Shown: piece after piece, positions 8,466 to 16,795 of the stretch
How the letters are laid out: each line of letters begins with the position of its first letter
How positions within the stretch are numbered: the first letter of the stretch is position 1
The notes under the pieces: model-generated
What the model saw: the letters and a program-made list of their open reading frames with translations, nothing else
Told to the model about the DNA's origin: nothing
The model's database searches: none
Made by a program: the position numbers and the translations under genes
NCBI GenBank assembly: GCA_964631725.1
Contig: CAZVYX010000018.1
Span: 38,538 to 102,537, forward strand
Origin: GCA-2731375 sp964631725
Lineage (GTDB): Bacteria > Pseudomonadota > Alphaproteobacteria > GCA-2731375
Length of the DNA: 64,000 bases
Direction: 5' to 3'

Positions 8466-9221
8466 TTATTTCGAACCGCCGTCGATCCTGAGGATGGCGC
8501 CGGTGGTGTAGCTGGCGCCGCTGGAGGCGAGATACAGCGCCGCCGCCGCGACTTCCTCGGCCTCGCCGCCGCGCTGCATGGCGATGCGCTCCTCGGCGCG
8601 GGCGTTGAAGGCATCCATGTCCCAGGCCTTGGAAATATCCGTCAGGAAGGGCCCGGGCATGATGCAGTTGACCCGCACCTTGGGGCCGTAGGCATCGGCG
8701 AAAGCCTCTGTGATGGCATTCACGCCGGCCTTGGCGGCGGCATAGGTGATGACATCCTTGGTGGGGCGGATGGCGGCGGTGGAGGAGACATTGATGATGG
8801 CGCCGCCCTTCCCGTCCACCATGCGCTGGCCCACATTGGCGCACAGGCGGAAGGAACCCTTTAGGTTGACGTCCAGGACCTTGTCGTACAGCGCCTCGGT
8901 TATTTCGTCGGGCCGGCCATAATGGGGCGACATGCCGGCATTGTTGATCAGCACATCGATGCGGCCAAAACGTTCGTACGCCGCATCCACCAACGCATCC
9001 ACCTGTTCCCAATAGCCCACATGGCAGGCATAAGGCATGGCCTGGCGGCCCAGGGCCTCGACCTCCCGCGCCGTGGCCTCGCAACTTTCGATCTTGCGCG
9101 AGGTGATGATTATGTCCGCCCCGGCCCCGGCGAAGCCCAGGGCCATGGCCCGGCCCAAACCCCGGCTGCCGCCGGTGATCAAGACCACCTTGTCCGTCAT
9201 GTCGATGTGATTGCTGGCCAT
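8466..9221 (-). CDS. SDR-family NAD(P)-dependent oxidoreductase
   Basis: A classical 251-residue SDR. Cofactor motif TGGSRGLG lies near residue 15, followed by NNAGMSPH, the catalytic Ser in INVSSTAA, the YAAAK Tyr/Lys pair, then RVNCIMPGPF and a C-terminal GAILRIDGG typical of FabG-like enzymes. ATG at 9221 was chosen because AGGGAGA lies just upstream; an in-frame start at 9245 would overlap the remnant gene next door. It converges with the SDR ending at 8453. The collapsed dehydrogenase remnant lies immediately upstream, so this gene may now use that gene's old promoter. Confidence 0.88.
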   Translation of the reverse strand: MASNHIDMTDKVVLITGGSRGLGRAMALGFAGAGADIIITSRKIESCEATAREVEALGRQAMPYACHVGYWEQVDALVDAAYERFGRIDVLINNAGMSPHYGRPDEITEALYDKVLDVNLKGSFRLCANVGQRMVDGKGGAIINVSSTAAIRPTKDVITYAAAKAGVNAITEAFADAYGPKVRVNCIMPGPFLTDISKAWDMDAFNARAEERIAMQRGGEAEEVAAAALYLASSGASYTTGAILRIDGGSK

Positions 9222-9237
9222 CCGCCGTCTCCCTGTT

Positions 9238-9357
9238 TCACGCAACTGTCAGCACGATCTTACCAAAATGCTTGTTGCCGCGCATATGGGCTTGTGCCGG
9301 TGGCGTGGGAATTTACTGAATCGTCAGGCCCTTGTCGGTCAATACGGCGGCTTTCAT
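9238..9357 (-). pseudogene. Collapsed zinc-type alcohol dehydrogenase / quinone reductase remnant
   Basis: Reading from ATG at 9357, preceded by AAGGAA, the strand encodes MKAAVLTDKGLTIQ, then TAA at 9313-9315. The same frame continues IPTPPAQAHMRGNKH and FGKIVLTVA to a TGA at 9238. The first part is a typical N-terminus of a medium-chain alcohol dehydrogenase, where the stop would normally be Glu (GAA). The second part is a typical C-terminus of the same family. About 300 internal codons are missing. This is a gene reduced by one in-frame deletion plus a nonsense change. A 14-residue leader could still be translated. Confidence 0.75.
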
Positions 9358-9491
9358 GGCGGCATTCCTTTGTAGGCGGGGAATCAAAACATGAACATAA
9401 CATGATCATTGCAGAATCATTTATAACTTATTGAATCAGCGTACTTTTTTCACTTGATCCGATTCGCGCCATGTGATTCGCTCCACCGGTC

Positions 9492-9803
9492 ATGGGTCTT
9501 TGGTACGATATGCGGCGAAGTCTACGCAGGGCGGTTGCGCCCTGTCTGGGCATCTGCGCCCTGCTCTATTTCTGCTATCACACGGTCCAGGGGGACCGGG
9601 GCATCATCGCCTATCTGCGCCTGAACGCGCAGTTGGAGCGGACCCAGATGGCATTGCAGGAAAGCAATGCGGCACACGACATCCTGGCCCGCCGGGCCAG
9701 TCTGCTGCGCCCGGAAAATCTCGACCGGGACATGCTGGATGAAAAGGCCCGTCATGCCCTTGGCATGGCGCATCCTGACGACATCGTGATTTACACACCG
9801 TAA
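9492..9803 (+). CDS. ftsB: Septum formation initiator FtsB/DivIC family protein
   Basis: A 103-residue bitopic protein of the FtsB/DivIC family, which joins FtsL and FtsQ in the divisome. It has a short cytoplasmic basic tip (RRSLRRA), one membrane helix (about residues 16-31) and a periplasmic coiled coil (about 40-75, with LNAQLERTQMALQESNA). The closing DEKARHALGMAHPDDIVIY is characteristic. The position between eno and pdhA is conserved in many alphaproteobacteria. The AT-rich stretch 9390-9475 upstream is the likely promoter region for this gene and for the divergent remnant/SDR unit. Confidence 0.9.
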   Translation: MGLWYDMRRSLRRAVAPCLGICALLYFCYHTVQGDRGIIAYLRLNAQLERTQMALQESNAAHDILARRASLLRPENLDRDMLDEKARHALGMAHPDDIVIYTP

Positions 9804-9997
9804 GCGGCGGCAAGAACCGTTCAGCCCGGATTTGGATTGCACGCCAACGGCTTGTCCGTTAGGTCCCTGCATCTTGCCTTAATATTCAATTAATCATTAT
9901 CCAGTTAATATTGAAATTCTCCTTGTATTACAAAGAGTTTTGACGCTTCATTTATGTCTGAAAGCGTCGGTAAAGATCAATTGCGAGCGAGGCTGTC
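9804..9997 (+). promoter_or_regulatory. AT-rich leader upstream of the pyruvate dehydrogenase operon
   Basis: 194 bases without a gene, much richer in A+T than the surroundings, and so the probable promoter region of pdhA. It contains two near-inverted TTAATATT-centred stretches around 9880-9915. A 7-bp inverted repeat (GACGCTT at 9942-9948, AAGCGTC at 9962-9968) ends 29 bases before the pdhA start, where it could be a regulator site or a leader hairpin. No regulator is assigned. Confidence 0.45.
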
Positions 9998-11071
9998 ATG
10001 GCGAAAGCGGCGAAATCCAAGGCTGATGGTGCAAGGTCCGGCGGTTCCAAGGCGGCCAGAACCGTTACGCGCCGGCGCAAGGCGCCGCCACCTCCCGCCA
10101 TCACCAAGGCCAATGCCGACGAGGCGCTGGGCTATTACCGGCAAATGCTGTTGATCCGCCGTTTCGAGGAAAAGGCGGGCCAGATGTACGGCATGGGCCT
10201 GATCGGTGGCTTCTGCCACCTTTACATCGGTCAGGAAGCGGTGGTCACCGGCATGCAGGCGGCGATCGACGAGGGCGACACGCAACTGACCAGCTACCGC
10301 GACCACGGCCATATGCTGGCCTGCGGCATGGATGCCAAGGGCGTGATGGCCGAATTGACCGGACGCATCGGCGGCTATTCCAAGGGCAAGGGCGGCTCCA
10401 TGCACATGTTCAGCCGGGAAAAGAACTTCTATGGCGGCCACGGCATCGTCGGAGCCCAGGTGCCCATAGGCGCCGGGCTTGGTTTCGCCCATAAATACCG
10501 CGGCAACGGCCGCATCTCCCTGACCTATTTCGGCGACGGCTCGGCCAATCAGGGCCAGGTATACGAGGCCTTCAACATGGCCGCCCTGTGGCAACTGCCG
10601 GTCATCTTTATCGTCGAGAACAACCAATACGCCATGGGCACGGCGGTGGGCCGCGCCTCGGCCCAGACGGAACTGTACCGCCGCGGCGAAAGCATCGGCA
10701 TCCCCGGCGTCCAGGTCGACGGCATGGATGTCCTGGCCGTCAAGGCGGCGGGTGACGCGGCGGTCAAGCACGCACGCAGCGGCAAGGGTCCGATCCTGAT
10801 GGAGATGAAGACCTACCGCTACCGTGGCCATTCCATGTCCGACCCGGCGAAATACCGCACCAAGGAAGAGGTCCAGCGGGTCCGGTCCGAGCGTGACCCC
10901 ATCGATCATCTGCGCGAGATGATATTGGCGTCAGGTGTCGCCGCAGAGGCGGATTTGAAGGCCCTGGACCGGGAGGTCAAGGATATCGTGACGGAGGCGG
11001 CGGAATTCGCGCAAAACAGCCCCGAACCAGACCCATCGGAGCTGTATACCGACATTCTGGTGGAGGTCTAG
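9998..11071 (+). CDS. pdhA: Pyruvate dehydrogenase E1 component, alpha subunit
   Basis: The E1 alpha subunit carries thiamine diphosphate-dependent decarboxylation of pyruvate together with PdhB. The 357-residue protein has a basic Lys/Arg-rich N-terminal extension (about 30 residues), then RRFEEKAGQMYGMGLIGGF, the loop YRDHGHMLACG, and the ThDP motif GDGSANQGQVYEAFNMAA ending in VENN. The conserved loop YRYRGHSMSDP follows. Split alpha/beta E1 is the usual alphaproteobacterial and mitochondrial form. pdhB starts 3 bases after the stop, in a pdhA-pdhB-pdhC-lpd-lipA operon. Confidence 0.97.
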   Translation: MAKAAKSKADGARSGGSKAARTVTRRRKAPPPPAITKANADEALGYYRQMLLIRRFEEKAGQMYGMGLIGGFCHLYIGQEAVVTGMQAAIDEGDTQLTSYRDHGHMLACGMDAKGVMAELTGRIGGYSKGKGGSMHMFSREKNFYGGHGIVGAQVPIGAGLGFAHKYRGNGRISLTYFGDGSANQGQVYEAFNMAALWQLPVIFIVENNQYAMGTAVGRASAQTELYRRGESIGIPGVQVDGMDVLAVKAAGDAAVKHARSGKGPILMEMKTYRYRGHSMSDPAKYRTKEEVQRVRSERDPIDHLREMILASGVAAEADLKALDREVKDIVTEAAEFAQNSPEPDPSELYTDILVEV

Positions 11072-11074
11072 GCC

Positions 11075-12460
11075 ATGCCCGTCACCATCACCATGCCGGC
11101 CCTCTCCCCCACCATGACCGAGGGTACACTGGCCAATTGGCTCGTTGCTGAAGGCGAAAGCGTGAACCCCGGCGACATGATCGCGGAGATCGAGACCGAC
11201 AAGGCGACCATGGAGGTCGAGGCGGTGGACGAGGGCGTCGTGGGCAAGATACTAGTGCCCGCCGGGACCGAGAATATCGCCGTCAATACGCCGATCATTG
11301 TCCTGCTGTTGGAGGGCGAGGACGCCGCCGACATCGACGGCGCACTCGCTGGCGCCGCTGCGCCGCAGCCTGAACCCGCGCCAGAGCCAGAGCCGGCATC
11401 GGCACCAATAGCGGCGGTCGCCGCGCCGGCGCCTGTGGCCGAAACCGTTGTTGAAGACGATCTGCCGCCCGGTACCGAAATGGTTACGATGACCGTACGC
11501 GATGCCTTGCGCGATGCCATGGCCGAGGAAATGCGCCATGATGACGATGTCTTCCTGATGGGCGAGGAAGTGGCGGAATATCAGGGTGCCTACAAGATCA
11601 GCCAGGGCCTGCTGGAGGAATTTGGCGGCCGCCGGGTAATCGACACGCCGATTACCGAGCATGGCTTCACCGGCATGGCGGTCGGCGCCGCGTTCGGCGG
11701 GTTAAGGCCCATTGTCGAATTCATGACTTTCAATTTCGCCATGCAGGCGATTGATCAGATCATCAATTCCGCCGCCAAAACCCGCTATATGTCGGGCGGT
11801 CAAATGGGCTGCCCCATCGTCTTTCGCGGTGCCAACGGCATCGCCTCCCGCGTCGCCGCCCAGCATTCCCAGTGCTATGCCTCGTGGTATGCCCATTGTC
11901 CGGGCCTGAAGGTGGTTTCGCCCTATAGCGCGGCGGATGCCAAGGGCCTGTTGAAAAGCGCCATCCGCGATCCCAATCCGGTGGTGTTCCTGGAGAGCGA
12001 GTTGATGTACGGCCACGCCTTCGAGGTGCCGGTGCTGGACGACCATACTGTGCCCATCGGCAAGGCGCGCATCGCCCGGCCGGGCAGCGACATTACCATC
12101 GTGGCCTTTTCCATTGCCGTCGGCTGGGCCCTGGAAGCGGCGGAAACGCTGGCATCTGATGGCATATCGGCGGAAGTGATCGATCTGCGCACGGTCCGGC
12201 CCCTGGACATGGCCACGATCCTGCGATCCATCGGCAAAACCAACCGCTGTGTCACGGTGGAAGAAGGCTGGCTCGGCTGCGGTATCGGGTCCGAGCTGTC
12301 CGCCCGCATCATGGAACAGGCCTTTGACGACCTGGATGCGCCGGTTACGCGGGTCGGGGGCGCCGATGTCCCCATGCCCTATGCGGCGAATTTGGAAAAA
12401 CTGTCCGTACCCGATGCCGCCGCCATCGCCGAAGCCGCCAAGAGCGTCTGCTACCGCTAG
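11075..12460 (+). CDS. pdhB: Pyruvate dehydrogenase E1 component, beta subunit with N-terminal lipoyl domain
   Basis: 461 residues, about 130 longer than a plain E1 beta. Residues 1-80 are a biotinyl/lipoyl domain with the lipoylated lysine in IETDKATMEVEA. An Ala/Pro/Glu-rich linker (about 88-130) follows, then the transketolase-like E1 beta core (MTVRDALRDAMAEEM, GEEVAEYQGAYKIS, ITEHGFTGMAVGAA, VEEGWLGCGIGSE). A lipoyl domain on E1 beta is known from alphaproteobacteria. The domain closely resembles the one on PdhC. It provides half of the E1 heterotetramer. Confidence 0.97.
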   Translation: MPVTITMPALSPTMTEGTLANWLVAEGESVNPGDMIAEIETDKATMEVEAVDEGVVGKILVPAGTENIAVNTPIIVLLLEGEDAADIDGALAGAAAPQPEPAPEPEPASAPIAAVAAPAPVAETVVEDDLPPGTEMVTMTVRDALRDAMAEEMRHDDDVFLMGEEVAEYQGAYKISQGLLEEFGGRRVIDTPITEHGFTGMAVGAAFGGLRPIVEFMTFNFAMQAIDQIINSAAKTRYMSGGQMGCPIVFRGANGIASRVAAQHSQCYASWYAHCPGLKVVSPYSAADAKGLLKSAIRDPNPVVFLESELMYGHAFEVPVLDDHTVPIGKARIARPGSDITIVAFSIAVGWALEAAETLASDGISAEVIDLRTVRPLDMATILRSIGKTNRCVTVEEGWLGCGIGSELSARIMEQAFDDLDAPVTRVGGADVPMPYAANLEKLSVPDAAAIAEAAKSVCYR

Positions 12461-12520
12461 GATTTGAGGCAAGCGCATAGAGCACGAGCCGTCAACGAGA
12501 ATATAACGGGAAATCAAGCC

Positions 12521-13828
12521 ATGCCCATCACCATCACCATGCCCGCCCTGTCGCCGACCATGACCGAGGGAACCCTGGCCAAATGGCTCCTGAAAGAGGG
12601 CGATACGGTGCAATCCGGCGACATGCTGGCGGAAATCGAGACCGATAAGGCGACCATGGAGGTCGAGGCCATTGATGACGGCGTCCTGGCCCGCATTCTG
12701 ATCCCGGAAGGCACCGAAGGCGTGCCGGTCAACGCGCCCATTGCCATTCTGCTAGAAGAGGGCGAGGACGCCGCCGTTCTGGAAGACGCGACGTCAGAGC
12801 CTGCCCCGACGCCCGAACCTACGCCCGCGCCCGCAGCGGCGGCGCCCGAAGCGATTTCCGTGGCGGCGCCGGCCCCAACCCCAGCCCCGGCACCCGCACC
12901 GGCGGCAACATCTTCCGGCGGTGGCCGTATTCTGGCCTCGCCCCTGGCCCGACGCATGGCCTCCCAGACCGGCCTGGATCTGGCCGCGATCGGCGGCAGC
13001 GGGCCACGGGGCCGCATCGTCAAGGCCGATATCGAGGCCGCCATCGCCGCCGGTGGTGCACCTGCAGCACCAAGCGCGGCCCCAGTTGCGGCGGCTCCGG
13101 CGCCTGCCCCGGCAGCGGCAGCCTCCGCCGCACCGTTCGAGGGCGAATTTGAGTTGCAACCGCTAAGCACCATGCGAAAGACCGTCGCCCGGCGCATGAG
13201 CGCGTCCAAGCGCGAGGCGCCGCATTTCTATCTGACCGTCGATTGCGAATTGGATGCCCTGCTGGCCCTACGCAAGGATCTGAACGATCGCGCCGACGGC
13301 GCCTACAAACTGTCGGTCAACGACCTGGTCATCAAGGCCGCCGCCGTCGCCCTGATCAAAGTTCCCGCCGCCAACGCAGGTTATTCCGATGGCGGAATAA
13401 AGCTGTACAAATCCGCCGATATCGCCGTCGCCGTGGCCTCGGAGCGTGGTCTGATCACGCCGGTGATCCGCAACGCCAACGGCAAGGGCCTGGAAGCGAT
13501 CTCGAACGAAATGCGCGCATTGGCGCAAAAGGCCAACGACGGCAAATTGATGCCCGAGGACTACCAGGGCGGCAGCTTCTCGATCTCCAACCTGGGCATG
13601 TACGGAGTGAAGCAGTTTGATGCGGTGATCAACACACCGCAAGCCTGCATTCTGGCCGTTGGTGCCGGGGAACAGCGCCCCGTGGTCAAGAACGGCGCCC
13701 TGGCGGTCGCGACCGTAATGTCGGTTACGCTTTCCGTCGATCACCGGGCCGTCGACGGCGCCATCGGGGCCCAGTTCCTGGCCGCCTTCAAGGGATTGGT
13801 CGAGGATCCCATGACAATGTTGCTCTAG
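12521..13828 (+). CDS. pdhC: Pyruvate dehydrogenase E2, dihydrolipoamide acetyltransferase
   Basis: E2 forms the complex core and moves the acetyl group from lipoamide to CoA. The 435-residue protein has one lipoyl domain (residues 1-80, lysine in IETDKATMEVEA) and a long Ala/Pro linker. A peripheral-subunit binding domain (ASPLARRMASQTGLDL, GSGPRGRIVKADIE) and a second Ala/Pro linker precede the catalytic domain, which ends with the active-site DHRAVDG. ATG at 12521 was chosen over the open frame to 12464 because MPITITMPALSPTMTEGTL is the conserved lipoyl start. The 60-base gap after pdhB is the largest within the operon. Confidence 0.97.
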   Translation: MPITITMPALSPTMTEGTLAKWLLKEGDTVQSGDMLAEIETDKATMEVEAIDDGVLARILIPEGTEGVPVNAPIAILLEEGEDAAVLEDATSEPAPTPEPTPAPAAAAPEAISVAAPAPTPAPAPAPAATSSGGGRILASPLARRMASQTGLDLAAIGGSGPRGRIVKADIEAAIAAGGAPAAPSAAPVAAAPAPAPAAAASAAPFEGEFELQPLSTMRKTVARRMSASKREAPHFYLTVDCELDALLALRKDLNDRADGAYKLSVNDLVIKAAAVALIKVPAANAGYSDGGIKLYKSADIAVAVASERGLITPVIRNANGKGLEAISNEMRALAQKANDGKLMPEDYQGGSFSISNLGMYGVKQFDAVINTPQACILAVGAGEQRPVVKNGALAVATVMSVTLSVDHRAVDGAIGAQFLAAFKGLVEDPMTMLL

Positions 13829-13840
13829 GGAGATAGTGCG

Positions 13841-15244
13841 ATGGCAGCGCAGGATTTCGATCTGGTCGTCGTCGGTGGCGGCCCGGGCGGATATGTGGCG
13901 GCGATCCGGGCCGCACAATTGGGCATGAGCGTGGCCCTGGTAGAGCGCGAACATCTGGGCGGCATTTGCCTGAACTGGGGCTGTATCCCGACGAAGGCTC
14001 TGTTGCGCTCGGCCGAGGTCTATCATCTGGCCAAAACGTCAAGCCAATATGGATTTAAAATCAAAGATATAGAGATCGATCTTAAGGCAATAGTTCAACG
14101 CAGTCGCAAGATCGCCAAGCAACTGAACGGTGGCGTCGGTCATCTTCTAAAAAAGAACAAGGTCGAAGTGCTGACCGGCCATGGCCGTCTCCTGGGCAAG
14201 GGCCGCCTGGCGGTGGAAGTGGATGGCGCGGCGGTGATGGAGATCGGCGCCAGGAATATCATCCTGGCCACCGGCGCGCGGGCGCGGGATCTGCCGGGCA
14301 TGGAGGCGGACGGCAAGCAAATCTGGAGTTATCGCCACGCCCTGGTCGCCGACAGCATTCCGAAGCGGCTGCTGGTCGTGGGATCAGGCGCCATCGGCAT
14401 CGAGTTCGCCAGTTTTTTCAATACCCTGGGGTCGGAGGTTACGGTCGTCGAGGTGCTGGACCGGGTACTGCCGGTGGAGGACGAGGAAATCTCGGCCATG
14501 GCGCACAAAGCCTTTGAAAAACAGGGCATGCGCCTGTTGACCGGCGTACAGGTCAAGGGATTGAAAAAATCCCCCGACAGCGTAACAGCCAGCATCGAAC
14601 TGCCCGACGGCACAGCGGAAGAGATCACCGCCGACCGGGTCATCATGGCCGTTGGCATCGTCGGCAATGTGGAAGATATCGGTCTGGAAAACACCAAGGC
14701 CAAGGTGGACCGCGGCCATGTGGTGGTGGACCCCTGGCTTGGCACGGGAGAGCCCGGACTGTACGCCATCGGCGATCTGGCCGGCCCGCCCTGGCTGGCG
14801 CATAAAGCTTCTCATGAGGGCGTTATCTGCGTCGAAAAAATCGCCGGCGTGGAAGATGTCCATCCCCTTGAGCCCATGAACATTCCCGGCTGCACCTATT
14901 GCCAGCCGCAGGTCGCCTCCATCGGCCTGACCGAGGCCGCCGCCGTGGCGGCGGGCCGCGAGGTGCGCGTGGGACGCTTCCCCTTTATCGGCAACGGCAA
15001 GGCCATCGCCTTGGGCGAGCCCGAGGGCATGATCAAGACAGTTTTCGATGCGGCGACGGGTGAATTGCTGGGCGCGCATATGATCGGACCGGAGGTGACG
15101 GAGCTGATCCAGGGCTATGCCGTGGCCCGCAGCATGGAGAGCACGGAGGCTGAATTGCTGCATACGGTGTTCCCGCACCCCACGTTGTCAGAGGCGATGC
15201 ACGAATCCGTACTTGACGCCATGGGCCGGGCCATCCATTTCTAG
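13841..15244 (+). CDS. lpdA: Dihydrolipoyl dehydrogenase (E3)
   Basis: E3 reoxidises dihydrolipoamide with FAD and NAD. The 467-residue flavoprotein shows the FAD motif VVVGGGPGGYVAA, the redox disulfide in GGICLNWGCIPTKALL, the NAD motif VVGSGAIGIEFASFF, the second FAD segment GLYAIGDLAG, and the C-terminal catalytic His/Glu in HTVFPHPTLSEAMHE. It is 12 bases after pdhC, so this copy is the pyruvate dehydrogenase E3. Confidence 0.97.
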   Translation: MAAQDFDLVVVGGGPGGYVAAIRAAQLGMSVALVEREHLGGICLNWGCIPTKALLRSAEVYHLAKTSSQYGFKIKDIEIDLKAIVQRSRKIAKQLNGGVGHLLKKNKVEVLTGHGRLLGKGRLAVEVDGAAVMEIGARNIILATGARARDLPGMEADGKQIWSYRHALVADSIPKRLLVVGSGAIGIEFASFFNTLGSEVTVVEVLDRVLPVEDEEISAMAHKAFEKQGMRLLTGVQVKGLKKSPDSVTASIELPDGTAEEITADRVIMAVGIVGNVEDIGLENTKAKVDRGHVVVDPWLGTGEPGLYAIGDLAGPPWLAHKASHEGVICVEKIAGVEDVHPLEPMNIPGCTYCQPQVASIGLTEAAAVAAGREVRVGRFPFIGNGKAIALGEPEGMIKTVFDAATGELLGAHMIGPEVTELIQGYAVARSMESTEAELLHTVFPHPTLSEAMHESVLDAMGRAIHF

Positions 15245-15281
15245 GGCAGAATTAACGACGATGAGGCTAGGGCCTGACATC

Positions 15282-16250
15282 ATGGCCGACAGCGACCTTT
15301 CAGCATCCCCAAAATCAATGCGGCTGCGCCATCCGGAAAAGCGCAATCGCCCGGATAGTCCGCCGCGCCGCAAGCCGCCGTGGATCCGCGTCAAGGCGCC
15401 CAGCGGAAGCACCTATTTCGAAACCCGCAATCTGATGCGGGAGAACAACCTGCATACGGTCTGCGAGGAGGCCGCCTGCCCCAATATCGGCGAATGCTGG
15501 GGCAAGCGCCACGCCACGATGATGATCATGGGCGATACCTGCACCCGGGCCTGCGCGTTTTGTAACGTCAAGACGGGCCGGCCGGGGCAACTGGACCCAG
15601 ACGAGCCGGAAAACGTCGCCAAGGCGGTGAAAACCCTCGGTTTGCGCCATGTCGTCATCACTTCCGTTGATCGGGACGATCTGGCGGACGGCGGGGCCGA
15701 ACATTTCGCCCAGGTGATCGGTCGGGTGCGGGCCCTGGCGCCCGACACCACGATCGAGGTTCTGACCCCGGATTTTCTCGGCAAGGAAGGCGCGCTGGAG
15801 GTTGTCGTGGCGGCCCGCCCGGATGTCTTCAATCATAATCTGGAGACGGTGCCCGGCCTCTACCCCCAGGTGCGCCCCGGCGCGCGCTATTTCAGCTCAT
15901 TGCAACTGCTGGCCAGGGCCAAGGAGCAGGACCCGAACGTTTTCACCAAGTCCGGCATCATGGTGGGGCTGGGCGAGGAGCGGCAGGCGGTGCATCAGGT
16001 GATGGACGACCTGCGCGCGGCGGAGGTTGATTTCCTGACCATCGGGCAGTACCTGCAACCGACGCCGAAACATCATCCGGTCGCCGATTTCGTCACGCCG
16101 GAACAGTTCGCGGCGTACGAAACCGCGGCCCGGGGCAAGGGTTTTCTGTTGGTCGCGGCAACGCCCCTGACCCGGTCCTCCTACCATGCGGATAGTGATT
16201 TCGCCGAGCTGGCCCGCCGCCGGGCCGAAAATCACCAGGCCGCCGGCTAA
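15282..16250 (+). CDS. lipA: Lipoyl synthase
   Basis: LipA is a radical SAM enzyme that inserts two sulfurs into octanoyl groups on lipoyl domains, including those of PdhB and PdhC next door. The 322-residue protein has the auxiliary-cluster cysteines in CEEAACPNIGECWG, the radical SAM triad in CTRACAFC and the C-terminal RSSYHAD. ATG at 15282 fits the short N-termini of related enzymes; ATG at 15261 in the same frame would add seven residues and cannot be excluded. The stop overlaps the next start (TAATG). The octanoyl donor enzyme LipB is encoded at 41.4-42.1 kb. Confidence 0.95.
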   Translation: MADSDLSASPKSMRLRHPEKRNRPDSPPRRKPPWIRVKAPSGSTYFETRNLMRENNLHTVCEEAACPNIGECWGKRHATMMIMGDTCTRACAFCNVKTGRPGQLDPDEPENVAKAVKTLGLRHVVITSVDRDDLADGGAEHFAQVIGRVRALAPDTTIEVLTPDFLGKEGALEVVVAARPDVFNHNLETVPGLYPQVRPGARYFSSLQLLARAKEQDPNVFTKSGIMVGLGEERQAVHQVMDDLRAAEVDFLTIGQYLQPTPKHHPVADFVTPEQFAAYETAARGKGFLLVAATPLTRSSYHADSDFAELARRRAENHQAAG

Positions 16251-16732
16251 TGCCAACCCATGCGGAAAAGAAAGTCCTGCCCTATACGCCGGGGCAGATG
16301 TTCGATCTGGTGGCCGATATCGAACGCTATCCCGAGTTTCTGCCCTGGTGCGTTGCCTGCCGCATCACCAAGACCGAGGGAACGATCATCTGGGGCGATC
16401 TGATGGTCGGCTTCAAGGTCTTTCGCGAGAGATTCACCTCGAAAGTCACCCTGCATGCGCCCGGCCGCATCGATGTGGAATATATCGACGGCCCGTTCCG
16501 CTATCTGAACAACCATTGGCAGTTCAATCCCATGGATGACGGCCAAAGCACCGAAATCGATTTCTTCATCGACTTCGAATTCCGCTCCCGCATGTTGCAG
16601 GCGGTGGCCAGCACGGTGTTCAACGAGGCGGTGCGCCGCATGGTCGGCGCCTTCGAAACCCGTGCCAATGTCGTCCACGGTAAAGCTTCCCTTGCGGCCG
16701 GGCCAAAGACAAAACTGTCCAAACCGGCCTGA
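16250..16732 (+). CDS. Coq10/RatA-type START-fold protein
   Basis: A 160-residue SRPBCC/START-fold protein of the Coq10/RatA family. The N-terminal YTPGQMFDLVADIERYPEFLPWC is the family signature, followed by FRYLNNHWQF and a C-terminal helix with FNEAVRRMVGAFETRA. In mitochondria and alphaproteobacteria the relatives are linked to ubiquinone binding; the E. coli relative RatA is described as a ribosome-association toxin. Adjacency to lipA is common in alphaproteobacteria. It overlaps lipA by one base. Confidence 0.88.
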   Translation: MPTHAEKKVLPYTPGQMFDLVADIERYPEFLPWCVACRITKTEGTIIWGDLMVGFKVFRERFTSKVTLHAPGRIDVEYIDGPFRYLNNHWQFNPMDDGQSTEIDFFIDFEFRSRMLQAVASTVFNEAVRRMVGAFETRANVVHGKASLAAGPKTKLSKPA

Positions 16733-16795
16733 ATTCCATCCGATTTGCCATATGTGATAGGATTGGCGAAAGCAATCCACATTGAAGGGTGCGTC

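Noticed and set aside
12780..13140. Ala/Pro-rich repetitive stretch, considered as a tandem repeat or recombination site
   Set aside because: It is the flexible linker of E2, expected in this position, and not an exact repeat.
12514..13209. Ala/Ser/Gly-rich frame on the minus strand
   Set aside because: Shadow of the lipoyl domain and Ala/Pro linkers of pdhC; low-complexity composition mirrors the linker codons.
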